Source: an uncultured Spirochaetia bacterium (GTDB lineage: Bacteria > Spirochaetota > Spirochaetia > CAKZLE01). From it: DNA of 64,000 nucleotides. Both the position numbers and the translations under genes were made by a program. Positions 17,542-25,594 of the stretch are shown here, piece after piece. A model generated the notes under the pieces. It was not told the DNA's origin and ran no database searches. It was given only the letters and a program-made list of their open reading frames with translations. The stretch is from NCBI GenBank assembly GCA_937125225.1, contig CAKZLE010000002.1, forward strand, positions 33,058-97,057, in the 5' to 3' direction. Position 1 is the stretch's first letter. Every line of letters begins with the position of its first letter.

Positions 17542-17730
17542 AGCTATCTTCCTTTATTGTACATTGATGACAAGTCGTCTGTATGCCTTGAGGGATACGA
17601 TCGGATTATCATCTTTGACTTCAAATATACCATGGATTGTCGTTACTAAGCTATCTTTCAGCAGCAGAGTAAACCTTCCCTTTAACCTATGAAGAAAAAC
17701 AGGTGATCGTTTACTGTTTCTATGCTAACA

Positions 17731-17760
17731 AAAGGGGCCGATATGCTTTCGAGCCCCTTT
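17731..17760. terminator. Stem-loop AAAGGGGC/GCCCCTTT
   Basis: An eight-base perfect stem closes a 14-base loop. On either strand the stem ends in TTT, so it can act in both directions. It sits just past the stop of the decayed gene candidate on the minus strand, where a terminator would be expected. Confidence 0.6.
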
Positions 17761-17775
17761 CATCAATTACGTGTT

Positions 17776-17949
17776 TTAAATCAATCGCCCTACTCTCAGT
17801 TTATGGGTCTTGATCTCATATGGGTCATAGTGATCAGTATACCTGTTATCTGGGATACTTAATCTTTTCTCGTTCCATGACTATCGAAGGTCCTCTGGAT
17901 CCGATCATCGATGTCTTCGGCATGTTTCAGAACCTCAACGATTACAGTT
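17776..17949 (-). pseudogene. Possible 3' remnant of a decayed gene
   Basis: Two coding-like pieces follow each other in different frames. The first reads VEVLKHAEDIDDRIQRTFDSHG and then stops. The second, partly overlapping, reads RLSIPDNRYTDHYDPYEIK and then HKLRVGRLI before a stop at 17776-17778. Together they resemble one C-terminus split by a frameshift, followed directly by a terminator hairpin. Upstream frames are broken by stops. The family was not recognised, and this could be chance. Confidence 0.3.
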
Positions 17950-18181
17950 TAGGATCTTTAAACTTGGAAAAAATGAACTGCTACTTCAAAGGAATTCTTT
18001 AAAAGGAAGATCATATACCAACAGAAACCGCAAAGCACAATACAGCTCAGAGAAGAAAGAATCAGAGATTCTTTTATATGACCTTGGCATTGATTCAGAA
18101 GATGACTAGAGGTGAAGAGGTTGAATTCAGACATGAGATCGATGTCGATCTTATCATAGGACAAACCACATCCAAGAGGCC

Positions 18182-18883
18182 CTAGTCCAGAACCTCACTG
18201 ACTAATCTCCCAAGGGCTTTTGCTCCAACCTGATTCAGATGGACTCCATCGATCGTGAGATGAAGTCCTCTTCGCTTGGAGAGTCTCAAATCGAGTTCTC
18301 CGATCCTTGGAACTACAATATCAGTCAAGGTGACTCCGGGGTTCTTACCCAAGACAAAATCAGGATTGATCGTTCGACCTGTAAGATAATCCTTCTCCCA
18401 TCGGTTAAAATCGACGAATTTCGCATTGAATTCAACAGAGAGTCTCTTGAGCTCCTCATTGTAGGAATCGACCTTCTGGTTCACCTCTGAGGTGACATCT
18501 TCACCGATACAGGGAATACTGATCATGACTTTCTCGCAATCCCCGACCAAATCGAGCATTTCTGAGAACTGTTCTCCATAGGCTAAAGGACTCTGGCAGG
18601 GTACACCCTTCGCATAGATAGAATTTGAAGCGACTTTCTCCCATAGCCTAGAACGATTCAATAGATAGTCATATAGAATATCATTGGTCCCGACAAGGAC
18701 GATGAGCGTCTCGATGGTATGTTCAAGAAGATGATTCCTTAACCTTGACGAGACCCCTCGAAGAGTATCACCTCCCCGGCCATGGTTCTCATACTTTCTT
18801 GAGTCTCCCAAATAATCTAGAAAACTACTGCCGGGAAGGCCCTCTGTGAGGCTGTCCCCAAAACAGATGATCGTTTCTTTCAT
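18182..18883 (-). CDS. SGNH/GDSL-family esterase
   Basis: The 233-residue cytoplasmic hydrolase shows all four SGNH blocks: CFGDSLTEG with the nucleophile serine at about residue 11, a glycine in NHGRGGDTL (near 35), GTNDILYD (about 65) and DGVHLNQVG with the catalytic Asp/His near the C-terminus. It has no signal peptide. The family removes acyl groups from lipids, sugars or thioesters, and the substrate here is unknown. A single ribosome site region (GAGAGAAGATC) precedes the ATG. It may be co-transcribed with the GNAT gene 32 bp upstream. Confidence 0.88.
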   Translation of the reverse strand: MKETIICFGDSLTEGLPGSSFLDYLGDSRKYENHGRGGDTLRGVSSRLRNHLLEHTIETLIVLVGTNDILYDYLLNRSRLWEKVASNSIYAKGVPCQSPLAYGEQFSEMLDLVGDCEKVMISIPCIGEDVTSEVNQKVDSYNEELKRLSVEFNAKFVDFNRWEKDYLTGRTINPDFVLGKNPGVTLTDIVVPRIGELDLRLSKRRGLHLTIDGVHLNQVGAKALGRLVSEVLD

Positions 18884-18915
18884 GATCTTCTCTCTCCCTA
18901 CTAAAAGATGACAGA

Positions 18916-19434
18916 CTATTCAAAGCCCTCTGAGACTTCACTATTATCCCTATGGAACAGGGCGATCTTCACTCCATCATCCATCTCCTGGATTTCATGA
19001 AGTTCGAACCCACAACGCAGATACAGATCTGTCAGATATTTCCTATCTGAATAGCATTCCAATCTAACACTATCTATATGAGCCTCTATTGAAGCTCTTA
19101 GGATCCAATCGAGCATCGCATCTGCGAGCCCCATACCACTATATAGCCGGTCTACCACCAACTTATGTATATACCAATAGGATCTCTCGGGGTCCTCACT
19201 CCAGAAGAAGTCCTCCCTCTTCTTGATGATGAAACCACCAGCGAGGTCACCATCCATATAGAGTCCGTAACACCTTGGGTCTAGATACTTGGTGACAAAT
19301 GATTCTCTATCAGCGATGTAGATCGGATTCCACATTGCCTGCCCCTTCTCTGCCAACCAGGCTGCAGTGGACTGATAGATCTTCAATAACTTCTCGAATT
19401 CAGCTGCGTTCAACTCTTTTAGTTCCATCTTCAT
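18916..19434 (-). CDS. GNAT-family N-acetyltransferase
   Basis: The 172-residue protein has the GNAT core: a beta-strand YWYIHKLVVDR (about 92-102), then the acyl-CoA pyrophosphate loop SGMGLADAMLDWI, then a C-terminal region LRCGFELHE typical of motif B. The N-terminal MKMELKELNAAEFEKLLKIY is also usual for acetyltransferases of small molecules. The start may be the first ATG or the third codon (MELKEL); GAGAG lies just upstream of the first. The substrate is not predictable. It sits upstream of the GDSL gene on the same strand. Confidence 0.85.
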   Translation of the reverse strand: MKMELKELNAAEFEKLLKIYQSTAAWLAEKGQAMWNPIYIADRESFVTKYLDPRCYGLYMDGDLAGGFIIKKREDFFWSEDPERSYWYIHKLVVDRLYSGMGLADAMLDWILRASIEAHIDSVRLECYSDRKYLTDLYLRCGFELHEIQEMDDGVKIALFHRDNSEVSEGFE

Positions 19435-19561
19435 ACTCTCATTGTAATCTCAGAGTCTCTACATGGCAATAGATTAAGAAATCTCAATAGGTATTGACAC
19501 CTATTCTTAATCCACTGCCTGTATCTTCTAAACATGACCTAAAGAGTCAGGGAGGATTATT

Positions 19562-20083
19562 ATGAGAAAACAGACAATCATCACTATCATCTTGGCAGTA
19601 TTCCTATTACAAGGGACATTATTCGCAGCGGATCTACTCACCTCAGCCGAAGAGGATGGGATCATGCTTATGAGAGAGGAAGAAAAACTCGCAAGAGATG
19701 TTTATATCGTTCTTTTTGAGACTTGGCACATCGAAACCTTTGATAACATCTCATCAAGTGAAGAACAGCATATGAGCGCCGTTGGTAAGATCATCGAACG
19801 ATATGATCTAGAAGATCCCATAGTCAATGATGAGGTGGGGGTGTTTACCGATGCCCATCTACAAGGGCTCTACGAGGATCTCATCGAAAAAGGAATGAGA
19901 ACAGTCGAAGATGCGCTAGAAGTTGGAATCATGATCGAAGAACTCGATATTGCAGACCTAGAAGCTCTGATGAGTGAAGACCTTCCAGATGATATCCAGA
20001 GAACCTATTCAAGATTATTAAGAGGATCAGAGCGACATCTTGACTCCTTCGAGAGTCAGTTAGCGAAGTACTCTTATATATAA
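19562..20083 (+). CDS. Exported DUF2202 ferritin-like protein
   Basis: This 173-residue protein has a cleavable signal peptide (hydrophobic segment to about residue 21, ending LFAAD) and a helical DUF2202 domain. The segments LMREEEKLARDVYIVLFETW, SSEEQHMSAVGKIIERY and YSRLLRGSERHLDSF carry the E...H and E..H pairs of a ferritin-like four-helix bundle, so a di-iron site is plausible. DUF2202 proteins are exported and poorly characterised. The gene has a good GGAGG site, stands alone and ends in a bidirectional terminator. A TTGACA lies at 19494 but has no well-spaced -10 box. Confidence 0.85.
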   Translation: MRKQTIITIILAVFLLQGTLFAADLLTSAEEDGIMLMREEEKLARDVYIVLFETWHIETFDNISSSEEQHMSAVGKIIERYDLEDPIVNDEVGVFTDAHLQGLYEDLIEKGMRTVEDALEVGIMIEELDIADLEALMSEDLPDDIQRTYSRLLRGSERHLDSFESQLAKYSYI

Positions 20084-20091
20084 GATAATGA

Positions 20092-20118
20092 AAGCCCCCA
20101 ACGTACTGTTGAGGGCTT
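20092..20118. terminator. Bidirectional terminator AAGCCC/GGGCTT
   Basis: An 11-base stem with one mismatch (AAGCCCCCAAC with GTTGAGGGCTT) lies between two convergent genes. It is followed by few T residues on the plus strand, so it is a modest intrinsic terminator for either side. Confidence 0.65.
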
Positions 20119-20127
20119 AGTCTTCAG

Positions 20128-21303
20128 CTACCAGAGCCTGAATTCACCACCTGCATAGATATCCATACCACCGGTCGCACCCGATGCGATCCTCAAACCT
20201 GCATAGACTTCCAGATTCGGATTCATGAGGTAATGTCCCTCTCCTTGAACACTAAAGAAAAATGGAGTCACCCAGACAGAGCTGTATCCTACATATGTAT
20301 CAGCCTCAGCCCACCAATGATAGTCTTCAGGTAGATAGACTACTCGACCGTTAACATCTATATTCAGATCTATCGGAGTAGCACTAGTTGGTGAATACTC
20401 AACATTCACATCACCATCAGCTTCTAGATAGAGCATATTATCCATAAAGAAATCTGCATATTGTCCGATAAGATCAAGATCTATGGCATAGTTCCAGCCT
20501 CCACCGGCAGCCTTATTGATGAAAGTACTCAATCTAGCTCGTGCATCCCAACCATAAACCATATTTGCGATCCGTGCAGCCTCAAAAGCATACATGGGAG
20601 AACTACCAATGTAGAGAATCTCCATTGCTCTACCAGGTATGCCCATCACATCTGCCAACTCCTGCCAATAGGCCACAAGTAGCTTACTACGATCTTCAGT
20701 ATACTGATTGAGCATAGAATCCTGTCGCTCGAATAGCTCTGTGACGGCCTTTACCTTCTCAACGGTTGGTATTACACCAAGCTGTTCCATCATAAGTGTG
20801 GCCATCCTGACATTGACGATGGAATGTACTCTTCCGATTCCAATACCACCATAAGGAAAAGCCTCGATATCAAGAGTCATCGGAGCAGGTGATATATTCA
20901 ACTGGGTATCAAAGAATCCACCAGCCTCCCAAAAACCATCCATTCCACCAAGATCAAGACCATATTGAATATGATTAATGAGCGGATCAAACTCTATCTC
21001 AATATTAGTGGTACCAATATCGACTCTAGCATCTGCATCGATGATGGTTCGTGTTTCCAACTGCTGATCAAACGAATAGTAGTTCCCATCGACTGCAACA
21101 TCTAGATCAAAGGTTCCCGTTCCGACTGAGATCTCCACGACATTATCAGCTGCACTCGTACCCACAGTTCCAAGCCCCCCCTCGAAGGTCAACATATCAT
21201 AGGAAGTCGGTACAACCATTTCATAAAGTTCACTATAATCTGCTGCAATCACCATAGACAGACTAAAAACAAGCAAGAAGACAACTAAAAGACTTTTTCT
21301 CAT
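20128..21303 (-). CDS. Outer-membrane or periplasmic beta-rich protein
   Basis: The 391-residue protein has a signal peptide (MRKSLLVVFLLVFSLSMVIAAD). It then shows alternating hydrophobic/polar beta-strand patterns in its first 170 and last 120 residues, ending in YAGGEFRLW; a terminal aromatic residue is typical of outer-membrane barrels. A helical insert spans about 175-245. The start at 21303 is chosen because GGAGGG precedes it; an earlier in-frame ATG would add an unlikely lead. No family was recognised. Porin, adhesin or spirochaete-specific barrel are all possible. Confidence 0.65.
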   Translation of the reverse strand: MRKSLLVVFLLVFSLSMVIAADYSELYEMVVPTSYDMLTFEGGLGTVGTSAADNVVEISVGTGTFDLDVAVDGNYYSFDQQLETRTIIDADARVDIGTTNIEIEFDPLINHIQYGLDLGGMDGFWEAGGFFDTQLNISPAPMTLDIEAFPYGGIGIGRVHSIVNVRMATLMMEQLGVIPTVEKVKAVTELFERQDSMLNQYTEDRSKLLVAYWQELADVMGIPGRAMEILYIGSSPMYAFEAARIANMVYGWDARARLSTFINKAAGGGWNYAIDLDLIGQYADFFMDNMLYLEADGDVNVEYSPTSATPIDLNIDVNGRVVYLPEDYHWWAEADTYVGYSSVWVTPFFFSVQGEGHYLMNPNLEVYAGLRIASGATGGMDIYAGGEFRLW

Positions 21304-21509
21304 ATCATCCCTCCAGTAGAAAAATAGATGTAGATACAAAGAAGACCCTCTATTACTGTTATACTATAGACTTAGGCACAACGCAAATATTTTTGATTAA
21401 TCTTGGTTTTCTTAACATTGTTTATGTGTTCACATTCACATTAAATATGTATTTATAGACTTTATATTCTATATCATATACTTATTAAAATAATTAAACT
21501 TTTCTTAAG

Positions 21510-21522
21510 AATGATTATCATT
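21510..21522. promoter_or_regulatory. Fur-family box, 6-1-6 core
   Basis: AATGAT-T-ATCATT is an exact 6-1-6 inverted repeat, identical to the centre of the 19-bp Fur consensus apart from the middle base. It lies about 100 bp upstream of the sulfur operon. A PerR-like regulator is encoded at 45396-45821; a Fur paralogue elsewhere is equally possible. Confidence 0.55.
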
Positions 21523-21578
21523 TTTAATTGATATTTTCACACCTATATATTATAATTCCCGTAAGTTATTAAATTATG

Positions 21579-21590
21579 CAATAATTATTG
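21579..21590. promoter_or_regulatory. Palindrome CAATAATTATTG near the sulfur operon start
   Basis: This 12-bp perfect palindrome is extended to 16 bases as TG and TA flanks (a TRCA...TGYA form). It lies 32 bp before the first start codon of the sulfur operon, a position suited to a repressor overlapping the transcription start. Confidence 0.35.
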
Positions 21591-21621
21591 TATAAATCAA
21601 CAGTATGGAGGATTGGACTAC

Positions 21622-22314
21622 ATGAGCGAAAACCAAGCTGCTGGATCATCTATTCAGCGTAGTTCCAGGTCAAGAACAAGACCAAAAAAGAAAAAGAAGA
21701 ACCTACTTCCACAGGCAGCTATTCTAGTTGTACTCGTGGCAGTGGTGGGAATCCTTCTTGCAAGAACCTCTGCCCTACTCGCTGTCTTCTGGATAACAGG
21801 TATGGCTTTTGGATTCATCTTGCAGCGTTCCCGATTCTGCTTCACTGCTTCTTTGAGAGACCCTTCTCTTACAGGAAGTACGACGTTGACACGTGCAGTG
21901 CTTATAGCATTCGCACTCACATCTTTAGGTTTCTGGGCAATCAAGTATGGAGCACACCTTAACGGTCTTCCTATACCAGGGCAGAGTTATGTCGTCCCTA
22001 TCAGTCTTGCGACTGCAGTAGGCGCCTTCATGTTCGGTATCGGTATGGTTATCGCAGGTGGTTGTGCATCTGGTACTTTGATGCGAGTCGGAGAGGGATT
22101 CATCATGCAAGTCCTCTCACTCCTATTCTTCATCATAGGATCCCTTTGGGGAGCTCATGATTATGGATGGTGGAAACTCAATTTCATGCTCGATGGTAAA
22201 GCAATATTCATGCCGGATATCTTCGGTTGGATCGGCGCTATCATCGTACAGCTTCTCATCATCGGGTGTCTATTCGTAGCAGCTGCAAAATGGGAAGAGA
22301 AGAAAAACAGTTAA
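21622..22314 (+). CDS. YeeE/YedE (TsuA) N-terminal half, thiosulfate channel
   Basis: The 230-residue inner-membrane protein covers the first half of the YeeE/TsuA family, which takes up thiosulfate and passes it to a TusA-like partner. After a lysine-rich cytoplasmic lead (PKKKKKNLLP, 21-30) come about five membrane helices. Key residues are LQRSRFCFTASLRD with C73 and AGGCASGTLMRVGEGF with C148, the family cysteine proposed to contact thiosulfate. The other half is a separate gene (22842-23375). The start is the ATG at 21622, with GGAGG at 21607-21611; an upstream TTG overlaps the RBS region and is less likely. Confidence 0.85.
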   Translation: MSENQAAGSSIQRSSRSRTRPKKKKKNLLPQAAILVVLVAVVGILLARTSALLAVFWITGMAFGFILQRSRFCFTASLRDPSLTGSTTLTRAVLIAFALTSLGFWAIKYGAHLNGLPIPGQSYVVPISLATAVGAFMFGIGMVIAGGCASGTLMRVGEGFIMQVLSLLFFIIGSLWGAHDYGWWKLNFMLDGKAIFMPDIFGWIGAIIVQLLIIGCLFVAAAKWEEKKNS

Positions 22315-22334
22315 AGGATTATGAGGAGAGAAAC

Positions 22335-22562
22335 ATGGCAGAATATGAACTAGATTGTTTAGGAGAAGCTTGTCCAGTACCACTGATCAAAGCTGAGAAA
22401 GAGTTAGATAAGATGAATGTCGGTGATGTTCTTATCGTTGCTATCGACCATAGCTGTGCTATGAAGAACGTTCCCGAGTGGGCTCGAAAACAGGGTCACA
22501 ATGTAGAACTGGATGAAGTCGATGATGGTGAATGGGAAGTAGTCATCGAGAAGATGAAATAA
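22335..22562 (+). CDS. TusA/TsuB-like sulfur carrier, copy 1
   Basis: This small sulfur-carrier protein of 75 residues has the family motif GEACPVP, with the persulfide cysteine C13, plus C8 and C41. TusA-fold partners are known to work with YeeE/TsuA, degrading or relaying thiosulfate sulfur on the cytoplasmic side. It lies 20 bp downstream of the N-terminal TsuA half with an AGGAG site. A near-identical second copy follows after 25 bp. E. coli TusA itself serves tRNA thiolation; the operon context favours thiosulfate uptake instead. Confidence 0.9.
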   Translation: MAEYELDCLGEACPVPLIKAEKELDKMNVGDVLIVAIDHSCAMKNVPEWARKQGHNVELDEVDDGEWEVVIEKMK

Positions 22563-22587
22563 ATAATAGGAATTAAGGAGAAATACC

Positions 22588-22815
22588 ATGGCTGAATATG
22601 AATTAGATTGTTTTGGGGAAGCTTGTCCGATACCACTGGTAAAGGCAGAGAAAGAATTAGAAAAAATGAATGTAGGTGATATTCTCATCGTTGCGATCGA
22701 CCATAGCTGTGCTATGAAGAACGTTCCTGAGTGGGCTCGAAAACAGGGTCACAATGTGGAACTTGATGAGATTGATGATGGTGAATGGGAAGTAGTCATC
22801 GAGAAGATGAAATAA
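22588..22815 (+). CDS. TusA/TsuB-like sulfur carrier, copy 2
   Basis: This 75-residue paralogue of the preceding gene differs at about six conservative positions (for example L9 to F, V15 to I, D25 to E). It keeps all three cysteines (C8, C13, C41), including the persulfide site in GEACPIP. DNA identity is highest in the 3' half, which suggests recent tandem duplication or gene conversion. It has its own AAGGAG site. Two copies may raise carrier dosage or let the two act with different partners, such as the channel and the rhodaneses. Confidence 0.9.
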   Translation: MAEYELDCFGEACPIPLVKAEKELEKMNVGDILIVAIDHSCAMKNVPEWARKQGHNVELDEIDDGEWEVVIEKMK

Positions 22816-22841
22816 AAAAACTGCAGGGGTAGATTCGAAAG

Positions 22842-23375
22842 ATGAATATACGAAAGAATGCATTTTATAAAGCCTGGTTCAAAGATGCCTGGCCATATGT
22901 CACAGGAGCAATACTCCTTTCAATATTCCAGATCGTCACACTGGCGACAACTGGTAATCCTTGGGGAGTCTCTGGTGTCCTTGCATATTGGGGAGCCTGG
23001 ATTTTTGAACTGTTCGGCGGTTCAGTAGATAAATGGTACTACTTTGCTTCTGATGGAGCACAGAATACCTTGAATAATGGAATACTCCAACATGGTGGAT
23101 CGATCAGAAATATCGGTATCATCATCGGAGCACTCTTTTCATCTTTAGCTGCTTGTCAGTTCAAGATTAAAAAGATCAAAGCGATCCGACAGGTTGTCGC
23201 AGCCATTCTTGGCGGACTCCTTATGGGTTATGGTGCACGAATCGGTTTCGGCTGTAATATCGGAGCACTTTACAGTGGTATAGCGTCATTGTCTGTATCA
23301 GGATGGGTCTACGCAGTATTCCTGTTCCTCGGAGCATATGTCGGTAGTAAACTACTGGTAAAATTCTTTATGTAA
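22842..23375 (+). CDS. YeeE/YedE (TsuA) C-terminal half
   Basis: This 177-residue inner-membrane protein corresponds to the second half of the TsuA fold. It has about four or five helices and the signature GYGARIGFGCNIGALYSGIASLSVSGW, in which C138 is the counterpart of the second thiosulfate-path cysteine; C105 is extra. The first half is encoded at 21622-22314, with the two TusA genes between them. A functional channel therefore presumably needs a heterodimer, whereas the characterised Spirochaeta thermophila protein is one chain. An AGGGG site precedes the ATG. Confidence 0.87.
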   Translation: MNIRKNAFYKAWFKDAWPYVTGAILLSIFQIVTLATTGNPWGVSGVLAYWGAWIFELFGGSVDKWYYFASDGAQNTLNNGILQHGGSIRNIGIIIGALFSSLAACQFKIKKIKAIRQVVAAILGGLLMGYGARIGFGCNIGALYSGIASLSVSGWVYAVFLFLGAYVGSKLLVKFFM

Positions 23376-23393
23376 ATTGAGGTTAACAATAAA

Positions 23394-24614
23394 ATGGCTA
23401 GAGAGAAGAAAGTAGAAGAATATGATGTTGTCATCATCGGTGGTGGTGCTGCCGGTCTTACAGCAGGTATCTATAGTGGTCGTGCGAAACTTAAGACGAT
23501 CCTCATAGAGAAGTCACTCGTAGGTGGTCTTGCTACCTATACAAACGAGATCGAGAACTATCCAGGATTCCCTGAGGGAACGACTGGTCTTGGACTGATG
23601 GAATTATTCCAAAAACAGGCTAAGAAGTTTGGTGTTAAGTTCAAGGGAACTGATGTTAAGTCTGTTGATCTGAAAGGACCCATCAAGACTGTTGAAACTT
23701 TCAGAACTACCTACAAAGCTAAGACCGTCATCATCGCATCAGGTGGACGACCAAGAATAACAAGAGCTGAGAATGAAGAAGAATTCCTGTTCGATAAGGG
23801 AATCTCCTTCTGTGCTACCTGTGATGCAGCAGCGAACACAGGAAAAGACGTTCTTGTCATAGGTTCTGGAGATGCAGCAGTCGAAGAGGGAATGTTCCTT
23901 ACCAAATTCGCAAACAAAGTCATCGTCTCTGTCATGCATGAAGAGGGAAAGATGGATTGTAATGAGATCGCTAAGGCAGAAGCCTTAGAGAATCCCAAGA
24001 TGGAATTCATCTGGAACACCGTATGTAAGAGATTCGAAGGTGAAGAACACTTAACTAATGTAGTACTCACAGACCTGAGAAACGGTAGTGAAGTGAACGT
24101 TCCTGTAGACACCTGTTTCGAATTCATCGGATATATCCCTAACACAGAGATCTTCAAAGGTATCATCGATATGACTGATAGAGGCTATGTACTCGTCAAT
24201 GATAAGATGGAAACCAATGTAGAGGGTGTTTTCTCAGCTGGTGATGTGACAGAGAAATTCCTCAAGCAGGTCTCAACAGCAGTTGGTGATGGTGCTGTCG
24301 CAGGATATGCTGCAGAACGATACATCGCAGAGACAGAACAGTATAACTCACAGATTCTTGCGAAGAATCAGTTTGTCTATGTATATGATGCTTCTTGTCC
24401 TAATTGTCAGAACAAGATGCTTGAGATCGAGGCTATCGAAACCAAGACCGAGGGAAAGATCAGTTTCTGTAAAGTCGATGTATACAAGTCTAAAGGATTA
24501 TCAGATAGAATGGGTGTCTCAGTATTCCCAAGTGTAGCTGTAGTCAAAGATGGAGCGATCGTCGATGTATTGACTGAAGATTTCTCCCAATCAGTTTTAG
24601 AGACCTATCTCTAA
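23394..24614 (+). CDS. Thioredoxin reductase-thioredoxin-like fusion
   Basis: This cytoplasmic flavoprotein of 406 residues has two parts. Residues 1-310 are a thioredoxin reductase: FAD loop GGGAAGLTAG (16-25), redox pair CATC (140-143), second nucleotide loop GSGDAA (157-162) and GVFSAGDVTE for FAD. Residues about 320-406 are a thioredoxin-like domain with CPNC at 335-338 and a cis-proline context VFPSVAV. The usual HRRDxxRA motif for NADPH is missing; VMHEEGKMDCNE stands there, so the electron donor is uncertain. In this operon it likely reduces persulfides or disulfides formed during thiosulfate processing. Confidence 0.9.
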   Translation: MAREKKVEEYDVVIIGGGAAGLTAGIYSGRAKLKTILIEKSLVGGLATYTNEIENYPGFPEGTTGLGLMELFQKQAKKFGVKFKGTDVKSVDLKGPIKTVETFRTTYKAKTVIIASGGRPRITRAENEEEFLFDKGISFCATCDAAANTGKDVLVIGSGDAAVEEGMFLTKFANKVIVSVMHEEGKMDCNEIAKAEALENPKMEFIWNTVCKRFEGEEHLTNVVLTDLRNGSEVNVPVDTCFEFIGYIPNTEIFKGIIDMTDRGYVLVNDKMETNVEGVFSAGDVTEKFLKQVSTAVGDGAVAGYAAERYIAETEQYNSQILAKNQFVYVYDASCPNCQNKMLEIEAIETKTEGKISFCKVDVYKSKGLSDRMGVSVFPSVAVVKDGAIVDVLTEDFSQSVLETYL

Positions 24615-24641
24615 GGATACAGAGGAAGTAAAGGAGTTCTC

Positions 24642-25553
24642 ATGAGAAAGAGAAATTATCTTATAACTGTCGTATGTGTACTGATGACACTTCTCGTGTT
24701 CGTCAGTTGCGGCAACTATGCAGAATCAGGTACTGTCATCATTGATGGTAAAGAAGCTGCAAAACTCGTTGATACCAACGGTGTGATCCTTGTTGATGCC
24801 CAGAAAGCATCAGCCTATGCTAAAGGTCATATCGAAGGAGCTGTCAACATCGGGCGAACAGACATAGTGAAGAAAGGCCTAGTAGTCAACATGCTAGCTG
24901 ATAAAGCGGTAATCGAAGAGGTCTTCGGTTCACGAGGTATCAGTAATTCTACGACTGTCGTCATCTATGATAATAATGCCAATATGGATGCTGCCAGATT
25001 ATGGTGGACGTTCCTCGTCTATGGACATGAGAATGTCAAGGTAGTCGGTGGCGGATTAGAAGAGATGGTACGGGCAGGTTTCACAACTTCGACAGAGGCT
25101 GTCAATGTTGCACCAGCAACATTCACCGCATCCGAGAAGAATACAGATCTGATCGCGACCACTGCTGAAGTCCTTTCCCAGGTCAACGACCCGATGGATG
25201 ATGTAGCATTGATTGACACCAGGACGATCGAAGAGGTCGAAGTGGGGACTATCCCCTCCTCTATCCATATCAACTATGTCAAGAATAACTATAATGATGG
25301 TACCTACAGGAAGATACAAGATATCAGGATCATCTATAAAGAGGCTGGAATCACTCCAGACTGCACGGCTATCATGTACTGTAAGACCTCTATTCGAGGG
25401 GCTCAGACTTTCTTGGCGCTCTACAATGCAGGCTATAGAAATCTGAAGTTGTATGATGGCGCATGGATCGAATGGGTATTAGATGCAGATAGACCTGTAC
25501 AATTACCCGAGAACGACGCACCGGTCATTTCAAATACTCAAGATGAATCTTAG
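24642..25553 (+). CDS. Two-rhodanese sulfurtransferase lipoprotein
   Basis: This 303-residue lipoprotein (signal ending FVSC, C23) has the SseA/TST two-domain fold. The N-terminal domain (about 32-155) lacks a catalytic cysteine, having D110 at that site (VIYDNNANMDAARLWW). The C-terminal domain (about 172-290) carries the active loop MYCKTSIRGAQ with C247. This is the standard arrangement of thiosulfate:cyanide or mercaptopyruvate sulfurtransferases. Anchored outside the cytoplasmic membrane, it could split thiosulfate or hand sulfane sulfur to the multi-rhodanese protein next door. An AAGGAG site precedes the start. Confidence 0.9.
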   Translation: MRKRNYLITVVCVLMTLLVFVSCGNYAESGTVIIDGKEAAKLVDTNGVILVDAQKASAYAKGHIEGAVNIGRTDIVKKGLVVNMLADKAVIEEVFGSRGISNSTTVVIYDNNANMDAARLWWTFLVYGHENVKVVGGGLEEMVRAGFTTSTEAVNVAPATFTASEKNTDLIATTAEVLSQVNDPMDDVALIDTRTIEEVEVGTIPSSIHINYVKNNYNDGTYRKIQDIRIIYKEAGITPDCTAIMYCKTSIRGAQTFLALYNAGYRNLKLYDGAWIEWVLDADRPVQLPENDAPVISNTQDES

Positions 25554-25594
25554 AGTTTGAATATAGAAAATGAGAGAGAGATAAGGAGACGTAA

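Larger units (their letters stand above)
17542..18181. other. 640-bp stretch without an intact gene
   Basis: No open frame here has both a ribosome site and coding-like composition. The stretch holds a terminator-like hairpin (17731-17760) and, on the minus strand, two short coding-like segments in different frames that look like the end of a decayed gene. The rest is featureless. Confidence 0.6.
21304..21621. promoter_or_regulatory. Regulatory gap between the envelope-protein and sulfur operons
   Basis: This 318-bp AT-rich interval separates divergent genes. It carries a Fur-like box at 21510-21522 and a short perfect palindrome at 21579-21590; the promoters themselves are not clearly resolvable in the AT-rich background. 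Confidence 0.5.

Noticed and set aside
17820..18164. Short open frames on both strands as real small genes
   Set aside because: They lack RBSs, and their composition is not like the neighbours; only the minus-strand fragments at 17776-17949 look coding-like.
19494..19527. Promoter of the DUF2202 gene with TTGACA and TATCTT
   Set aside because: The spacing is 22 bp, too long for a normal sigma70 promoter; left as unconfirmed.
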